Positions 7,149 through 16,404 of a DNA stretch of 58,276 bases are shown piece by piece. A model generated the notes under the pieces. That model made no database searches. It was not told the DNA's origin and worked only from the letters and a program-made list of their open reading frames with translations. The DNA comes from an uncultured Lachnospiraceae bacterium (GTDB lineage: Bacteria > Bacillota > Clostridia > Lachnospirales > Lachnospiraceae). The stretch's first letter is position 1. Each line of letters opens with the position of its first letter. The position numbers and the translations under genes are program-made. Where the stretch lies: NCBI GenBank assembly GCA_910586555.1, contig CAJUJY010000015.1, positions 1-58,276 on the forward strand, written 5' to 3'.

Positions 7149-8246
7149 ATGTATACAAAAAAGGATTTAATAAGGATAGCAAAGAGAGAAAATAATACAA
7201 AAAGGAATTACCTTGTTGTAAACCCGTTGCAGGGAAAGCATATACCAGTAAGACCAGGCAAGGCATTAGCCCTTTTTAGCACTTTGTCAGGAGTTTTACA
7301 GGACAAGTACTATAAAGAAAAGCTTCTGCTTATTGGATTTGCAGAAACAGCTACAGCAATAGGGGTACAGGTGGCAATAGATTTAAATGCATTATATATA
7401 CAGACAACACGTGAAAGCCTTAAATGCGTGGAATATTTATTTTTTTCTGAAGAACACAGCCATGCAGCAGAACAAAAGCTTGTAAGGAATGATATTGATA
7501 TTATTATTAAAGATATAGACAGGATAATATTTATAGAAGATGAGGTTACTACAGGAAAAACTATTTTAAACATTATTAAAGTACTTAAAAATGAATATAA
7601 TACAGAACTAAAATTTGCAGTGGCTTCACTTGTTAATGGAATGGCAATAAAGTACCAGGATATATATAATAAAGAGAATATTGGCTTGCATTATCTTGTA
7701 AAGACAGATAACAGCCAATATATTAAAACGGCAGGCCTTTTTGCCGGGGATGGCATATATATTCCATGTTGTACTAAAAAAACAAGGGATTATAATGTGT
7801 TTAAAGCTTCTGGTTTTATAGATACAAGAAGGCTTACAAGTGCAGGCAAATATAAAAAGGCATGTGAAAACCTTTGGAAACAGGTATACCAATATACCAG
7901 GGATATAAATAATAAGAATATTTTAGTAGCAGGGACAGAAGAATTTATGTATCCAGCCATTTTTATTGGAAAAAAACTAGAAGAACTGGGAAATAATGTA
8001 AGAACCCATTCCACAACAAGAAGTCCTGTAACTGCCAGTATAGAAGAAGATTATCCTCTTCATGAAAGATATGAATTAAAAAGCCTGTATGATAAAGACA
8101 GGGTTACATATATATATAATATAGATGTTTATGATGAAGTAATTATTGTTACAGATTCACATAATAGCGGGGAAGAAGGCATAAATTCCCTGGTTAATGC
8201 ATTAAAGCTTAAAAATAAAAATATTTTACTGGTAAGGTGGTGCTAA
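7149..8246 (+). CDS. Phosphoribosyltransferase with TRSP domain (Ter-cluster biosynthetic enzyme)
   Basis: A 365-aa protein predicted to transfer a phosphoribosyl group. Residues about 1-200 form an orotate-PRTase-like fold; the PRPP-binding loop is EDEVTTGKT (130-138), preceded by hydrophobic IIFI. The C-terminal domain contains the literal Thr-Arg-Ser-Pro motif at 290-293 (THSTTRSPVTAS) that names the TRSP domain, known only behind this PRTase type in Ter clusters. It is followed one base after the stop by the StiP-like gene. In the published analysis of Ter systems these two enzymes are proposed to make a nucleoside-like molecule. The ribosome binding site before ATG is weak. Family call strong, reaction inferred. 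Confidence 0.85.
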   Translation: MYTKKDLIRIAKRENNTKRNYLVVNPLQGKHIPVRPGKALALFSTLSGVLQDKYYKEKLLLIGFAETATAIGVQVAIDLNALYIQTTRESLKCVEYLFFSEEHSHAAEQKLVRNDIDIIIKDIDRIIFIEDEVTTGKTILNIIKVLKNEYNTELKFAVASLVNGMAIKYQDIYNKENIGLHYLVKTDNSQYIKTAGLFAGDGIYIPCCTKKTRDYNVFKASGFIDTRRLTSAGKYKKACENLWKQVYQYTRDINNKNILVAGTEEFMYPAIFIGKKLEELGNNVRTHSTTRSPVTASIEEDYPLHERYELKSLYDKDRVTYIYNIDVYDEVIIVTDSHNSGEEGINSLVNALKLKNKNILLVRWC

Positions 8247-8247
8247 T

Positions 8248-9297
8248 TTGAGAAGTTCATATAAAAAAGAAGATGTAATTTTATTGTTAAAAGACATTAC
8301 GGGATTAGTTAAACCACAGCCAGCAGAGGAAAGGGAAAAGCTTATACAATCTGGGAAGCATTATAGTGAAATGCTGCCAGCCGAATATGTGCCAACAGAA
8401 GAATATATGCAGATATACCATAACTCACTAAAACAGTATGCAGGTACAGTTGCATCAGCAGTTGCATGTCTTGCTGAAAGAATTATAGAAACAAGGGGCA
8501 AAGATATTGTGTTTGTATCCCTTGCCAGGGCTGGCATACCTGCCGGCATATTGCTTAAACACTACTTAAAATTAAAATACCAGCTTGACATACCACATTA
8601 TTCAATTTCAATAATAAGAGGGCGTGGCATAGATAGCAATGCTATGGATTACCTTCTGGAAAGATACAAACCAGGACAGTTGCTTTTTGTAGATGGATGG
8701 ACAGGAAAAGGTGCTATTTACAATGAATTAGAAAAGAATGTTAAAAATTATAAAGGGGTTTTTCCTGATATTGCAGTAATTGCAGATCCTGCAAATATTA
8801 CAAACCTATGTGGTACACATGAAGATATACTAATTCCAAGCTCATGCCTTAACTGTACAGTATCAGGGCTTATAAGCAGGACATTCCTCCGGGGTGATAT
8901 TATTGGCAGGAATGACTTTCATGGTGCAGTTTATTATAAGGAACTGGAAAGCCAGGATTTATCGTATGGCTTTATTGAAGCAGTAGAAAAAGAATTTACC
9001 ACAGGGCATTGCATTAAAGAAAGGGAAGTACCAGGAAAAGGCATTGATGAAGTAAAAGAAATTGCTGCCAGTTTTGGCATTAATGATATAAACCTGGTTA
9101 AACCAGGAATAGGCGAAGCCACAAGGGTACTGCTCCGCAGGATACCATGGAGGGTTTTAATAAGCATGGAATATAAAGATGAACCAATGCTTTGCCATCT
9201 GGCAAGACTTGCAGAGGAAAAGAATGTAAAGGTACTGCATTATCCCTTAAAGCATTATAAATGCTGTGGCATTATTAAAAAACTAGCCGATACATAA
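8248..9297 (+). CDS. StiP-family PRTase-like protein with PELOTA RNA-binding domain
   Basis: A 349-aa partner of the preceding PRTase. The core resembles the family annotated 'cysteine protease StiP', which Ter-system studies reinterpret as a phosphoribosyltransferase. Landmarks are VSLARAGIPAG near residue 90, SIIRGRGID near residue 121, and the PRPP-loop-like VDGWTGKGAI (148-157). The C-terminal 75 residues resemble the PELOTA/L7Ae RNA-binding fold. The start is TTG at 8248, one base after the upstream stop, with AAGGTGG seven bases before it, so translation is probably coupled. It converges with the CitE-like gene six bases downstream. The true catalytic role, transferase or protease, is not settled by sequence. 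Confidence 0.8.
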   Translation: MRSSYKKEDVILLLKDITGLVKPQPAEEREKLIQSGKHYSEMLPAEYVPTEEYMQIYHNSLKQYAGTVASAVACLAERIIETRGKDIVFVSLARAGIPAGILLKHYLKLKYQLDIPHYSISIIRGRGIDSNAMDYLLERYKPGQLLFVDGWTGKGAIYNELEKNVKNYKGVFPDIAVIADPANITNLCGTHEDILIPSSCLNCTVSGLISRTFLRGDIIGRNDFHGAVYYKELESQDLSYGFIEAVEKEFTTGHCIKEREVPGKGIDEVKEIAASFGINDINLVKPGIGEATRVLLRRIPWRVLISMEYKDEPMLCHLARLAEEKNVKVLHYPLKHYKCCGIIKKLADT

Positions 9298-9303
9298 AAC
9301 TGG

Positions 9304-10266
9304 CTAGTCCTCTACACCAAAAACCCTGGAAAGGAATGATATCTTTTTTGCCCAGTTATAATGTGTTTTATATTCATTCATCCTCTCCCCTGGCAGGTTG
9401 CCAGAAACATAGCTGTGGGAGGATTTATCCCAGTTTAGTATGGACATTGCATCAGTAAAGTCCTGCTTTGGAACCTGGTACAGTTTGTTAAATACAGCAA
9501 TCTGCGACGGGTGTATAACGGTCTTTCCAATAAAGCCGCACAGCTTGTCATCTTTAATTTCCTGTATTAACCCGCTCTCCCAGTCCTCCCCGTTATAATA
9601 CTCCCATACCGGCCCTGAAATTATATAGTCTGTTCCATAGACTGTTATTATATCAGATAAAATGTTTGCTACTGGTTTAATCTGGTGTATTGATTCGTCA
9701 GAATGTCTTCTGAAGCCAAATATATGGCACAGGTCATTGCCCCCTGTACGTATATTAAGGACAAGTTCCCCGGCTTTTAATAAAATATCTTTAAGGCTGT
9801 AAAGTATTTCTGCCCTGTCATTTAAATTAATAATTGAAGAATGTTCATATATTGGCATCATATATACTTTTCTGGCAGTCATTTCATTTACCTTAATAAT
9901 GGCATTAATATATTCCAGGGCATTTAAAAGTGCAAACTTAGGTATAATAAACCCTGTTATTACACTAAAAGATACTCCTGCTGCCTTTGCCAGATATATA
10001 ATCTGTCCTGGGTTACGTACCCTTATAAAGATTTTAGGCATATAGAAAGGTTTTTCCTGGTAAGCCTGGTATATTTTAGTAACTGAGTTAATTAAAATAC
10101 GTTCAGCTTCTTCAACAAAGTTATCATTAATAGTGTCCTCAAGGCATAATGCCAGTGAATAATTAGTGCCAAATCTTTCATTTATAACAGAAGATGCAAC
10201 TGTAGTGTTATTGGCAGGACAGTACAACAATGCACCAACGCTGTAATATATAATATTATCTTTCAA
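9304..10266 (-). CDS. HpcH/HpaI aldolase / CitE-like C-C bond lyase (Ter cluster)
   Basis: A 320-aa TIM-barrel lyase of the citrate lyase beta-subunit superfamily, in the subgroup found in Ter biosynthetic modules. Signatures are IFIRVRNPGQ near residue 99, the acidic-loop region NIRTGGNDLCHIFGF near residue 170, and GKTVIHPSQI near residue 247. Such enzymes cleave or form C-C bonds on acyl or keto acids with a divalent metal. The start is TTG at 10266 with GGAGG eight bases upstream. It is the only cluster gene on the minus strand and is divergent from the YceG-like gene. A TATAAT at 10320-10315 with a weak -35 may be its promoter. Cluster role is inferred from known gene neighbourhoods. Confidence 0.82.
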   Translation of the reverse strand: MKDNIIYYSVGALLYCPANNTTVASSVINERFGTNYSLALCLEDTINDNFVEEAERILINSVTKIYQAYQEKPFYMPKIFIRVRNPGQIIYLAKAAGVSFSVITGFIIPKFALLNALEYINAIIKVNEMTARKVYMMPIYEHSSIINLNDRAEILYSLKDILLKAGELVLNIRTGGNDLCHIFGFRRHSDESIHQIKPVANILSDIITVYGTDYIISGPVWEYYNGEDWESGLIQEIKDDKLCGFIGKTVIHPSQIAVFNKLYQVPKQDFTDAMSILNWDKSSHSYVSGNLPGERMNEYKTHYNWAKKISFLSRVFGVED

Positions 10267-10384
10267 TTTATAAACCTCCAGTTAATAAATCTGCATAAAT
10301 AAATGCATGGTGTAATTATAACATGGCAGCATTAGGAAAGATAGATATAATTTATTAAACTAAAGTGAAAATTATACCAGGAAC

Positions 10385-10413
10385 TTGTAAAAAATGGAAC
10401 TATATGTTACAAT
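10385..10413 (+). promoter_or_regulatory. Promoter for the YceG-TelA-TerD genes
   Basis: TTGTAA (10385-10390), a 17-base spacer and TACAAT (10408-10413) lie about 40 bases before the GTG start at 10454. It would serve the forward part of the cluster from the divergent intergenic region. Confidence 0.55.
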
Positions 10414-10453
10414 AGTTTTCATAGTTTATAAATATTGAAGGTGAAATTGCCCG

Positions 10454-12727
10454 GTGTTTGAACATAAAAAAATCCAGAATCTTAATGATTATTTTACTAC
10501 ATTAGATAAAAGACAGGACAAGGGTGTATACTTTTACCGTATTAACGGGTATTCTGATGAAATAGGGCAGTTTATTAAAAACTATTATAAAGCTGCCATG
10601 CAGAGTGGTGTAATTATAGAAGGCAAAATTCCAAATCCTGATGAGAAAAACCTTTCATACTATATGGAAGTTATGGGGCCTGGTTTCCAGATGAATCCAG
10701 GGTTTATTGCATACAGCCTTGAAAGATGGCTGCCGCGTATGAATAGCAGGCAGAAGACAGACTTGTCTGCTGCAATGTATGATTTGCTTGATTTTATGAA
10801 AAAGTCAGGCAAAACAGAAAATATGCTGAAAAACTCATATATAAAGTTTATGTGCTGGCTGTATTATAAGTTTGAAAGGGTAGTAAACCAGGCTGGCGGG
10901 AATAATATACCTAAAATATTGTATGAAGGCAATATCAGCCATTATGAGCTTATGTTGTTATCAGCCCTTTCAAGTGCAGGCTGTGATGTTGTTTTATTAC
11001 AATATAATGGTGACCAGGGATATCTTAAAACTGATCCCATGTCAAAGTGGTCTTACAGCTTAGATATAAATGGTACTAAAAAATTCCCGGAAGGTTTTTG
11101 CCTTGCAAAAACCAGGCAGCTTATCCAGGAAGAGATGGATATTGAAAGATTATATGGTAAAAAGCCCTTGCTTGCTAACTGTACTAATGAATGGACAAGC
11201 AAAAAGGGGTTAGATGGCATTATGGAAAGCACTTCTGCAAGAGGCAGCAGCCAGGAATTATTTTATAACTGTTATTACAGGATAAATGGTGCAGAAGACA
11301 GGTTTAATTATTCTAATGTACTCTATAAATTCCAACTTGGGCTAAAAAATGCAAAAAGGCATATAGTAATTGTTAATAATGAAATCCCAAAACCTTCCAC
11401 AGATGAAATAGCAGGCATAAAGCGTAATAATTATACAAAGCGCGGCCAGATGGTAACAGATCTTGCTTCCAATATAAAATACACTGCAAACAGTACATTA
11501 CAAAGTATAATGAATAAAGCTTTTGTTGATGTAGTACTTATGGAAGCAGAAAAGGAAGGTGCAAACCTTAATAAACTGGTTAACAGGGCTGTATACCTTC
11601 TTTGCTGGCTTAAAAGATACCAGCCTGTTTTATTTCAAGGCTGGAAGGTGCCTGATATTGCATGTTTTATTTATCTTGGCGGCTGTAAAGATAAAAATGA
11701 AGCAATGTTTATAAAATTCCTTGCAAGGCTTCCAGTTGATGTTTTAATTCTGTGTCCGGATTTAAGTAAGAAATGCTGTCTTGAGGATACAATGCTGTGT
11801 GAAATAAATTATACAGAATCATTAGTACTTGGCCAGTACCCGGAAGACAATTCCCAGGCAGTAATGGGAACAGTTGCTTTCCAGGCAGAAAGGGAATTAG
11901 ACACCATTATGTACCAGGAGTCCGGGATATACAGGAACAAGCAGTATGCAAAAGCTGGCATAATAAATTTGCAGACAATGTACGAAGAAATTAAAATCCT
12001 CTGGAATGAAGAATTAAAGTACAGGCCTGGATTTAGTACAGATAATGGTGTAGTGTCTGTACCTGTTATATTTGCTAAAGTTTCAGGTGTAAAAGACGGG
12101 GAGGTTGCAAAGTACTGGCAGTCTGTTAAAGAATTAATTACAGAGGATACAATACTTATAAAAAATGCACCATATATCAGATCTCCATATAACAGCCAGA
12201 TAAAAGCTTTTGCGACAGAATTTCTTAAAAACGGAAAGCTTTTAAAAGCAAAAATTAAAAGCCATTCCAGTTATAAGTATGGGATTTTAAGGGAGGAAAC
12301 ACAGGATTTTATACTTGAAAAGCTGCAAATAATGCTAGATAAGAAGCTTATTAAAGGTACATATGAAAACGGGACAGAATATACAATAATATCCATAGTC
12401 CTTGATTTACCTAAAGATATAATAAGGTTAATACAAAAGTTTGACTTTACTAAGAAAAACCCGAAATTAATTTATATTAATGCAACAGAAGATATAATAT
12501 CACTGGAGGATACAATAATAACATCATTCCTTAACCTTGCAGGGTTTGATATAGTTTTTTTTGTGCCAACAGGATACCAGAGCATAGAAAAGTATTTTAA
12601 CAGCAAAATAATGGAAGAACACCAGCTAGGGGAATATTTATATGATTTAAAAATCCCAGATTTTGGCAGGGTTAAACCAGGCAGTACACGTACAAACTGG
12701 TTTGGCAGGATTTTTAATTTAAAATAG
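10454..12727 (+). CDS. YceG-like component of the Ter biosynthetic module
   Basis: A 757-aa cytoplasmic protein resembling Bacillus subtilis YceG, the family labelled 'putative component of biosynthetic module'. The only known context of this family is beside TerD, TelA and the PRTase/CitE set, as here. There is no signal peptide or clear membrane span. The start is GTG at 10454 with GAAGGTG about ten bases upstream. The protein is clearly longer than I recall for the B. subtilis homologue. Two similar tracts, VLLQYN near residue 185 and VLILCPD near 432, hint at repeated Rossmann-like folds. No catalytic motif is known to me, so the function remains open. Confidence 0.72.
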   Translation: MFEHKKIQNLNDYFTTLDKRQDKGVYFYRINGYSDEIGQFIKNYYKAAMQSGVIIEGKIPNPDEKNLSYYMEVMGPGFQMNPGFIAYSLERWLPRMNSRQKTDLSAAMYDLLDFMKKSGKTENMLKNSYIKFMCWLYYKFERVVNQAGGNNIPKILYEGNISHYELMLLSALSSAGCDVVLLQYNGDQGYLKTDPMSKWSYSLDINGTKKFPEGFCLAKTRQLIQEEMDIERLYGKKPLLANCTNEWTSKKGLDGIMESTSARGSSQELFYNCYYRINGAEDRFNYSNVLYKFQLGLKNAKRHIVIVNNEIPKPSTDEIAGIKRNNYTKRGQMVTDLASNIKYTANSTLQSIMNKAFVDVVLMEAEKEGANLNKLVNRAVYLLCWLKRYQPVLFQGWKVPDIACFIYLGGCKDKNEAMFIKFLARLPVDVLILCPDLSKKCCLEDTMLCEINYTESLVLGQYPEDNSQAVMGTVAFQAERELDTIMYQESGIYRNKQYAKAGIINLQTMYEEIKILWNEELKYRPGFSTDNGVVSVPVIFAKVSGVKDGEVAKYWQSVKELITEDTILIKNAPYIRSPYNSQIKAFATEFLKNGKLLKAKIKSHSSYKYGILREETQDFILEKLQIMLDKKLIKGTYENGTEYTIISIVLDLPKDIIRLIQKFDFTKKNPKLIYINATEDIISLEDTIITSFLNLAGFDIVFFVPTGYQSIEKYFNSKIMEEHQLGEYLYDLKIPDFGRVKPGSTRTNWFGRIFNLK

Positions 12728-12782
12728 CAAGATCCTTCCCCTGAATTACCATAAGCAGACCAAAACAGAGAGGAAAAGGAAT

Positions 12783-13940
12783 ATGGGACTTGATTTTAGC
12801 AAAACACAGACAGCTCCAGTAAATGCAGCAGGGGAATTTCCAGACACTAAGAATGAGATAGAGGTTGTAGAGAAATATGATATTGTTGCTGACAGGGAAA
12901 AAATGAATTCTGAACTTGTTAATTCAGAAGAGGTTGACCAGATTGTAAGTACGATTGAGGTATATAACCTGGACACAATCGTTTCATTTGGTGCTGGTGT
13001 GGCAGAAGAGATTTCAAAAGCTTCAGATGTTGTATTAAACAGCATGAATATGTCACAGTTAGATGATACAAGTGAACTTATGAATGCCCTTGCAAAGATT
13101 ATGGATAAGTTTGATATTGAAGAGATTAAAGAGGAACCGGGCTTATTTAATAAGATTTTTGGCGGGGTAAAGAAGCAGCTTGATAAAATTCTTGCCAAAT
13201 ACCATACAATGGGGGAAGAAGTGGACAAGATTTATGTCCAGTTAAAACAGTATGAGGAAGAAATAAAGCAGGCAAGCCGCAAATTAAACCAGATGTTTGA
13301 AGCTAATGTTAATTTTTACCATGAATTAGTTAAATATATTCTTGCAGGTGAACAGGCATGTAAGGAAATTGAAGCATATATTGCACAAAGACAGGCAGAT
13401 ATGGAACAGACAGGGGACAATTCCATACAGTTTGAGATTACAAGCCTTAACCAGGCATTAATGATGATGGAACAGCGTACACAGGATTTAAGGACAGCAG
13501 AAAGTGTTGCAATGCAGTCTGTTCCTATGATTAAAATGATGGAATTTACTAATTTTAACCTGGTAAGAAAGATTAATTCTGCATTTATTGTTACACTTCC
13601 AGTATTTAAACAGGCGCTTGCGCAGGCAATTATGCTTAAAAGGCAGAAAGTACAGGCGGAAGCTATGTCAGCACTTGATAAAAAGACTAATGAAATGCTA
13701 ATTAAAAATGCACAGAATACGGCCGAAGTATCTAAAGTAACAGCAAGGCTTGCGTCTGGAAGTTCCATACAGATTGAAACCCTTGAAACCACATGGAGGA
13801 CAATCGTAAGCGGCATTGATGAAACAAAACATATACAGGAGGAAACCAGGAAAAAACGTATTGAAGACCAGGCACGCCTGGAAACAATTAAACAGGACTT
13901 CAATAAAAGATACCATATGCCGCCAGCACAGAATAAATAA
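12783..13940 (+). CDS. telA: Toxic anion resistance protein TelA
   Basis: A 385-aa soluble, coiled-coil-rich protein of the TelA/KlaA family, found in tellurite and general stress resistance loci. The usual features are present: a variable N-terminus, then helical segments from about residue 80 to 360 with many Gln, Glu and Lys heptads. Family-typical stretches are YHELVKYILAGE and PVFKQALAQAIMLKRQK. The latter precedes a highly charged C-terminal helix. It follows the YceG-like gene by 55 bases and precedes the first terD by 40, a common TelA position. A GAGGAAAAGG site precedes ATG. The molecular activity of TelA is unknown. Confidence 0.88.
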   Translation: MGLDFSKTQTAPVNAAGEFPDTKNEIEVVEKYDIVADREKMNSELVNSEEVDQIVSTIEVYNLDTIVSFGAGVAEEISKASDVVLNSMNMSQLDDTSELMNALAKIMDKFDIEEIKEEPGLFNKIFGGVKKQLDKILAKYHTMGEEVDKIYVQLKQYEEEIKQASRKLNQMFEANVNFYHELVKYILAGEQACKEIEAYIAQRQADMEQTGDNSIQFEITSLNQALMMMEQRTQDLRTAESVAMQSVPMIKMMEFTNFNLVRKINSAFIVTLPVFKQALAQAIMLKRQKVQAEAMSALDKKTNEMLIKNAQNTAEVSKVTARLASGSSIQIETLETTWRTIVSGIDETKHIQEETRKKRIEDQARLETIKQDFNKRYHMPPAQNK

Positions 13941-13980
13941 ACAATAAAATTTTATATATACTATAAGGAGGGGTTTTATT

Positions 13981-14562
13981 ATGTCAATTAATTTATCAAA
14001 AGGACAAAAGGTAGACTTAACAAAGGGAAATCCAAGTCTTAAAAATATTATGGCAGGCCTTGGATGGGATGTTAATGCATTTGATTCAGGTGCAGATTTT
14101 GACCTTGATGCAGCAGCATTTATGCTTGGTTCTAATGGAAAGTGCCCTACAGAAAAAGAGTTTATATTTTATGGAAATTTAAGCCATGCCAGTGAATCTG
14201 TAAAACATATGGGGGATAACCTTACTGGTGAAGGTGAAGGTGATGATGAACAGATTGAGATTGACCTTTCAAAAGTACCTTCTAATATCGAAAGGATTGC
14301 AATTACAGTAACCATTTATGATGCAGAAAAAAGAAGGCAGAACTTCGGACAGGTTTCCAATGCATATATAAGGCTTGTAGATGAAGCTACAGGAACAGAA
14401 ATTATAAGATACGATTTAGGCGAAGACTTTTCGATCGAAACAGCGGTAGTAGTTGGTGAATTATATAAAAATAATGGTGAGTGGAAATTTAATGCTATTG
14501 GAAGTGGCTTCCAGGGAGGACTGGCAGCACTTTGCGGGCATTATGGCATTGAAGTAGCATAG
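13981..14562 (+). CDS. terD: TerD family protein (copy 1)
   Basis: A 193-aa TerD-domain protein; this family binds calcium and acts in resistance to tellurite, phage, colicins and envelope stress by a poorly known route. Family motifs are intact: the LSKGQKVDLTKGNP opening, GLGWDVNAFDSG, DFDLDAAAFML, and the acidic HMGDNLTGEGEGDDEQIEI stretch expected to coordinate Ca. RRQNFGQVSNAYIR and the GEWKFNAIGSGFQGGL ending complete the fold. It has a strong AAGGAGGGG site. Three further family members follow in tandem with gaps of 24, 3 and 1 bases, so they are one operon. Confidence 0.93.
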   Translation: MSINLSKGQKVDLTKGNPSLKNIMAGLGWDVNAFDSGADFDLDAAAFMLGSNGKCPTEKEFIFYGNLSHASESVKHMGDNLTGEGEGDDEQIEIDLSKVPSNIERIAITVTIYDAEKRRQNFGQVSNAYIRLVDEATGTEIIRYDLGEDFSIETAVVVGELYKNNGEWKFNAIGSGFQGGLAALCGHYGIEVA

Positions 14563-14586
14563 AAACAGCATAGGAGGATAAAAAAT

Positions 14587-15168
14587 ATGCCAGTTAGTTT
14601 AAAAAAAGGCCAGAAGGTAAGCCTTACAAAGGGAAACCCTGGGTTAAAAAATGTTGTTGTCGGTTTAGGATGGGATATTAATTCATTTGATACAGGAGGG
14701 GATTTTGACCTTGATGCGGCGGCCTTTCTTTTAACAGACCAAGGAAGGGTTACAGGCTCTGGGGATTTTGTTTTCTATGGAAACCTTGTACACGCTTCAG
14801 GCGCTGTAGAGCATATGGGTGATAATCTTACAGGTGCTGGTGAAGGTGATGATGAACAAATTAAAATAGATCTTTCAAAAGTTCCTGAAGGAATTTCCAA
14901 AATAGCATTTACAGTAACTATTTATGAAGCAGAGCAGAGAAGACAGAATTTCGGGCAGGTAAATAATTCATTTATCCATATATATAATGAAGATACAGGG
15001 GAAGAGATGCTAAGGTATGACCTTGGAGAAGACTTTTCGATTGAAACGGCTGCTGTATTTGGGGAATTATATAAAAATGGTGATGAGTGGAAGTTTAATG
15101 CAATCGGCAGCGGTTACCAGGGCGGTCTTGCAGCTTTATGTGAAAACTATGGTGTAGAAACAGAATAG
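14587..15168 (+). CDS. terD: TerD family protein (copy 2)
   Basis: Also 193 aa and the closest relative of the upstream copy, sharing the same block order. It has KKGQKVSLTKGNPGLKN, DFDLDAAAFLL, HMGDNLTGAGEGDDEQIKI, RRQNFGQVNNSFIH, and GSGYQGGLAALCENYG. The acidic Ca-binding residues are all kept. It probably arose by tandem duplication followed by specialisation. AGGAGG lies eight or nine bases upstream of ATG. In known Ter systems several TerD paralogues act together at the membrane with a TerC- or pump-type protein; here the pump is encoded two genes downstream. Confidence 0.93.
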   Translation: MPVSLKKGQKVSLTKGNPGLKNVVVGLGWDINSFDTGGDFDLDAAAFLLTDQGRVTGSGDFVFYGNLVHASGAVEHMGDNLTGAGEGDDEQIKIDLSKVPEGISKIAFTVTIYEAEQRRQNFGQVNNSFIHIYNEDTGEEMLRYDLGEDFSIETAAVFGELYKNGDEWKFNAIGSGYQGGLAALCENYGVETE

Positions 15169-15171
15169 GAG

Positions 15172-15786
15172 ATGGGAAAAATGGCTATCAGCTTACAAAA
15201 AGGCCAGAAAGTAAATTTAGAGAAAAAATCTTCTGCCGGGTTAGGTGAAATACTGGTGAACCTTAACTGGAATTCATCACCTGTTAAACAGGGATTATTT
15301 TCAGGTTTATTTAATGGGAATAATGGGATTGATTTAGATTTAGGCTGCCTGTATGAATTAAAAGACGGCAGAAAGGGAACAGTACAAGCATTAGGTAATG
15401 CCTTTGGTTCATTGCAGCAGGCACCTTTTATCTCATTGGATGCAGATGACAGGACAGGTGCAAATGCAGATGGTGAGAATTTAAGGATTAATGGCAACCA
15501 GGTTTCACAAATAAAAAGGGTGCTTGTTTATACATTTATCTATGAGGGAATTGCAAACTGGAAACAGGCAGATGCAACAGTAACAATTAAATATCCAGGT
15601 GCTGAGGATCTTATTGTAAAAATGGATTCATACAACTCATCAGATAAAATGTGCGGTCTTGCTTTACTGGAAAATATAAATGACGAAACATTCAGTGTTG
15701 AAAAAATCGTCCAGTTTTATCCTGGGCACAGCTTTTTAGACAAGGCGTTTAACTGGGGGCTTAAATGGAAAGCAGGGAGGAAATAG
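15172..15786 (+). CDS. Divergent TerD-family protein (copy 3)
   Basis: A 204-aa member that starts like its neighbours (LQKGQKVNLEKKS) but is much more diverged. The DFDLDAAA block is reduced to GIDLDLGCLYEL. The HMGDNLTG acidic stretch is replaced by LDADDRTGANADGENLRIN, and the RRQNFG block is absent. It ends GHSFLDKAFNWGLKWKAGRK instead of the GSGxQGGL tail. The new acidic run could still bind metal. Such forms occur beside canonical TerD in other Ter clusters, so this is a distinct subfamily and not a decayed copy. The spacing is three bases from the preceding stop and one base to the next gene. Confidence 0.82.
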   Translation: MGKMAISLQKGQKVNLEKKSSAGLGEILVNLNWNSSPVKQGLFSGLFNGNNGIDLDLGCLYELKDGRKGTVQALGNAFGSLQQAPFISLDADDRTGANADGENLRINGNQVSQIKRVLVYTFIYEGIANWKQADATVTIKYPGAEDLIVKMDSYNSSDKMCGLALLENINDETFSVEKIVQFYPGHSFLDKAFNWGLKWKAGRK

Positions 15787-15787
15787 C

Positions 15788-16375
15788 ATGTCAGTCAGTT
15801 TACAGAAGGGGCAGAAGGTAAATCTTTCAAAGGAAAACGCAGGCTTATCAACAGTACTTGTGGGGCTTGGATGGGATGAGGCAAGACAGCCAGGAGGTTT
15901 TTTTGCTAAAAAGGTACAGGACATTGATTGTGATGCTTCTGCAATAATGCTTAAAAATGGCAAATTGAATGATATTGGTGACTTAGTTTATTATGGAAAT
16001 TTAAGCCATAAAAGTGGCACTGTACAGCATATGGGCGATAACCTTACAGGTGCTGGTGACGGAGATGATGAACAGATTATAATTAAGCTTTCAGACGTAC
16101 CTAAAGAATATGACAGGATAGTAATTGTTGTTAATATTTATAAAGCATTTGAAAGACGCCAGAATTTTGGCATGATAGAAAATGCATTTATAAGAATTGT
16201 GGATGCAAGGAATAATAAAGAAATATGCAGATATAACCTTACTGATAATTATTCTGGAATGACAGCTTTAATTTTTGGTGAAGTCTACAGGCATAACGGG
16301 GAATGGAAATTTAATGCGGCTGGACAGGGAACAACAGACCCAGGGTTAAATGAACTTAGTGCAAGATACAGATAA
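15788..16375 (+). CDS. terD: TerD family protein (copy 4)
   Basis: A 195-aa TerD-domain protein. It keeps LQKGQKVNLSKENAG, GLGWDEARQ, QDIDCDASAIML, HMGDNLTGAGDGDDEQIII, ERRQNFGMIENAFIR and GEWKFNAAGQGT. Relative to copies 1 and 2 it has a Gly/Lys insert (GGFFAKKVQ) in the first loop and changes DFDLDA to DIDCDA, bringing a cysteine next to the Ca site. The ATG is one base after the stop of copy 3, with GGGAGG upstream. The P-type ATPase gene starts 29 bases later, probably in the same transcript. Confidence 0.92.
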   Translation: MSVSLQKGQKVNLSKENAGLSTVLVGLGWDEARQPGGFFAKKVQDIDCDASAIMLKNGKLNDIGDLVYYGNLSHKSGTVQHMGDNLTGAGDGDDEQIIIKLSDVPKEYDRIVIVVNIYKAFERRQNFGMIENAFIRIVDARNNKEICRYNLTDNYSGMTALIFGEVYRHNGEWKFNAAGQGTTDPGLNELSARYR

Positions 16376-16404
16376 AAATAAATTAAGGAGGGTATTTATA
16401 CCTG

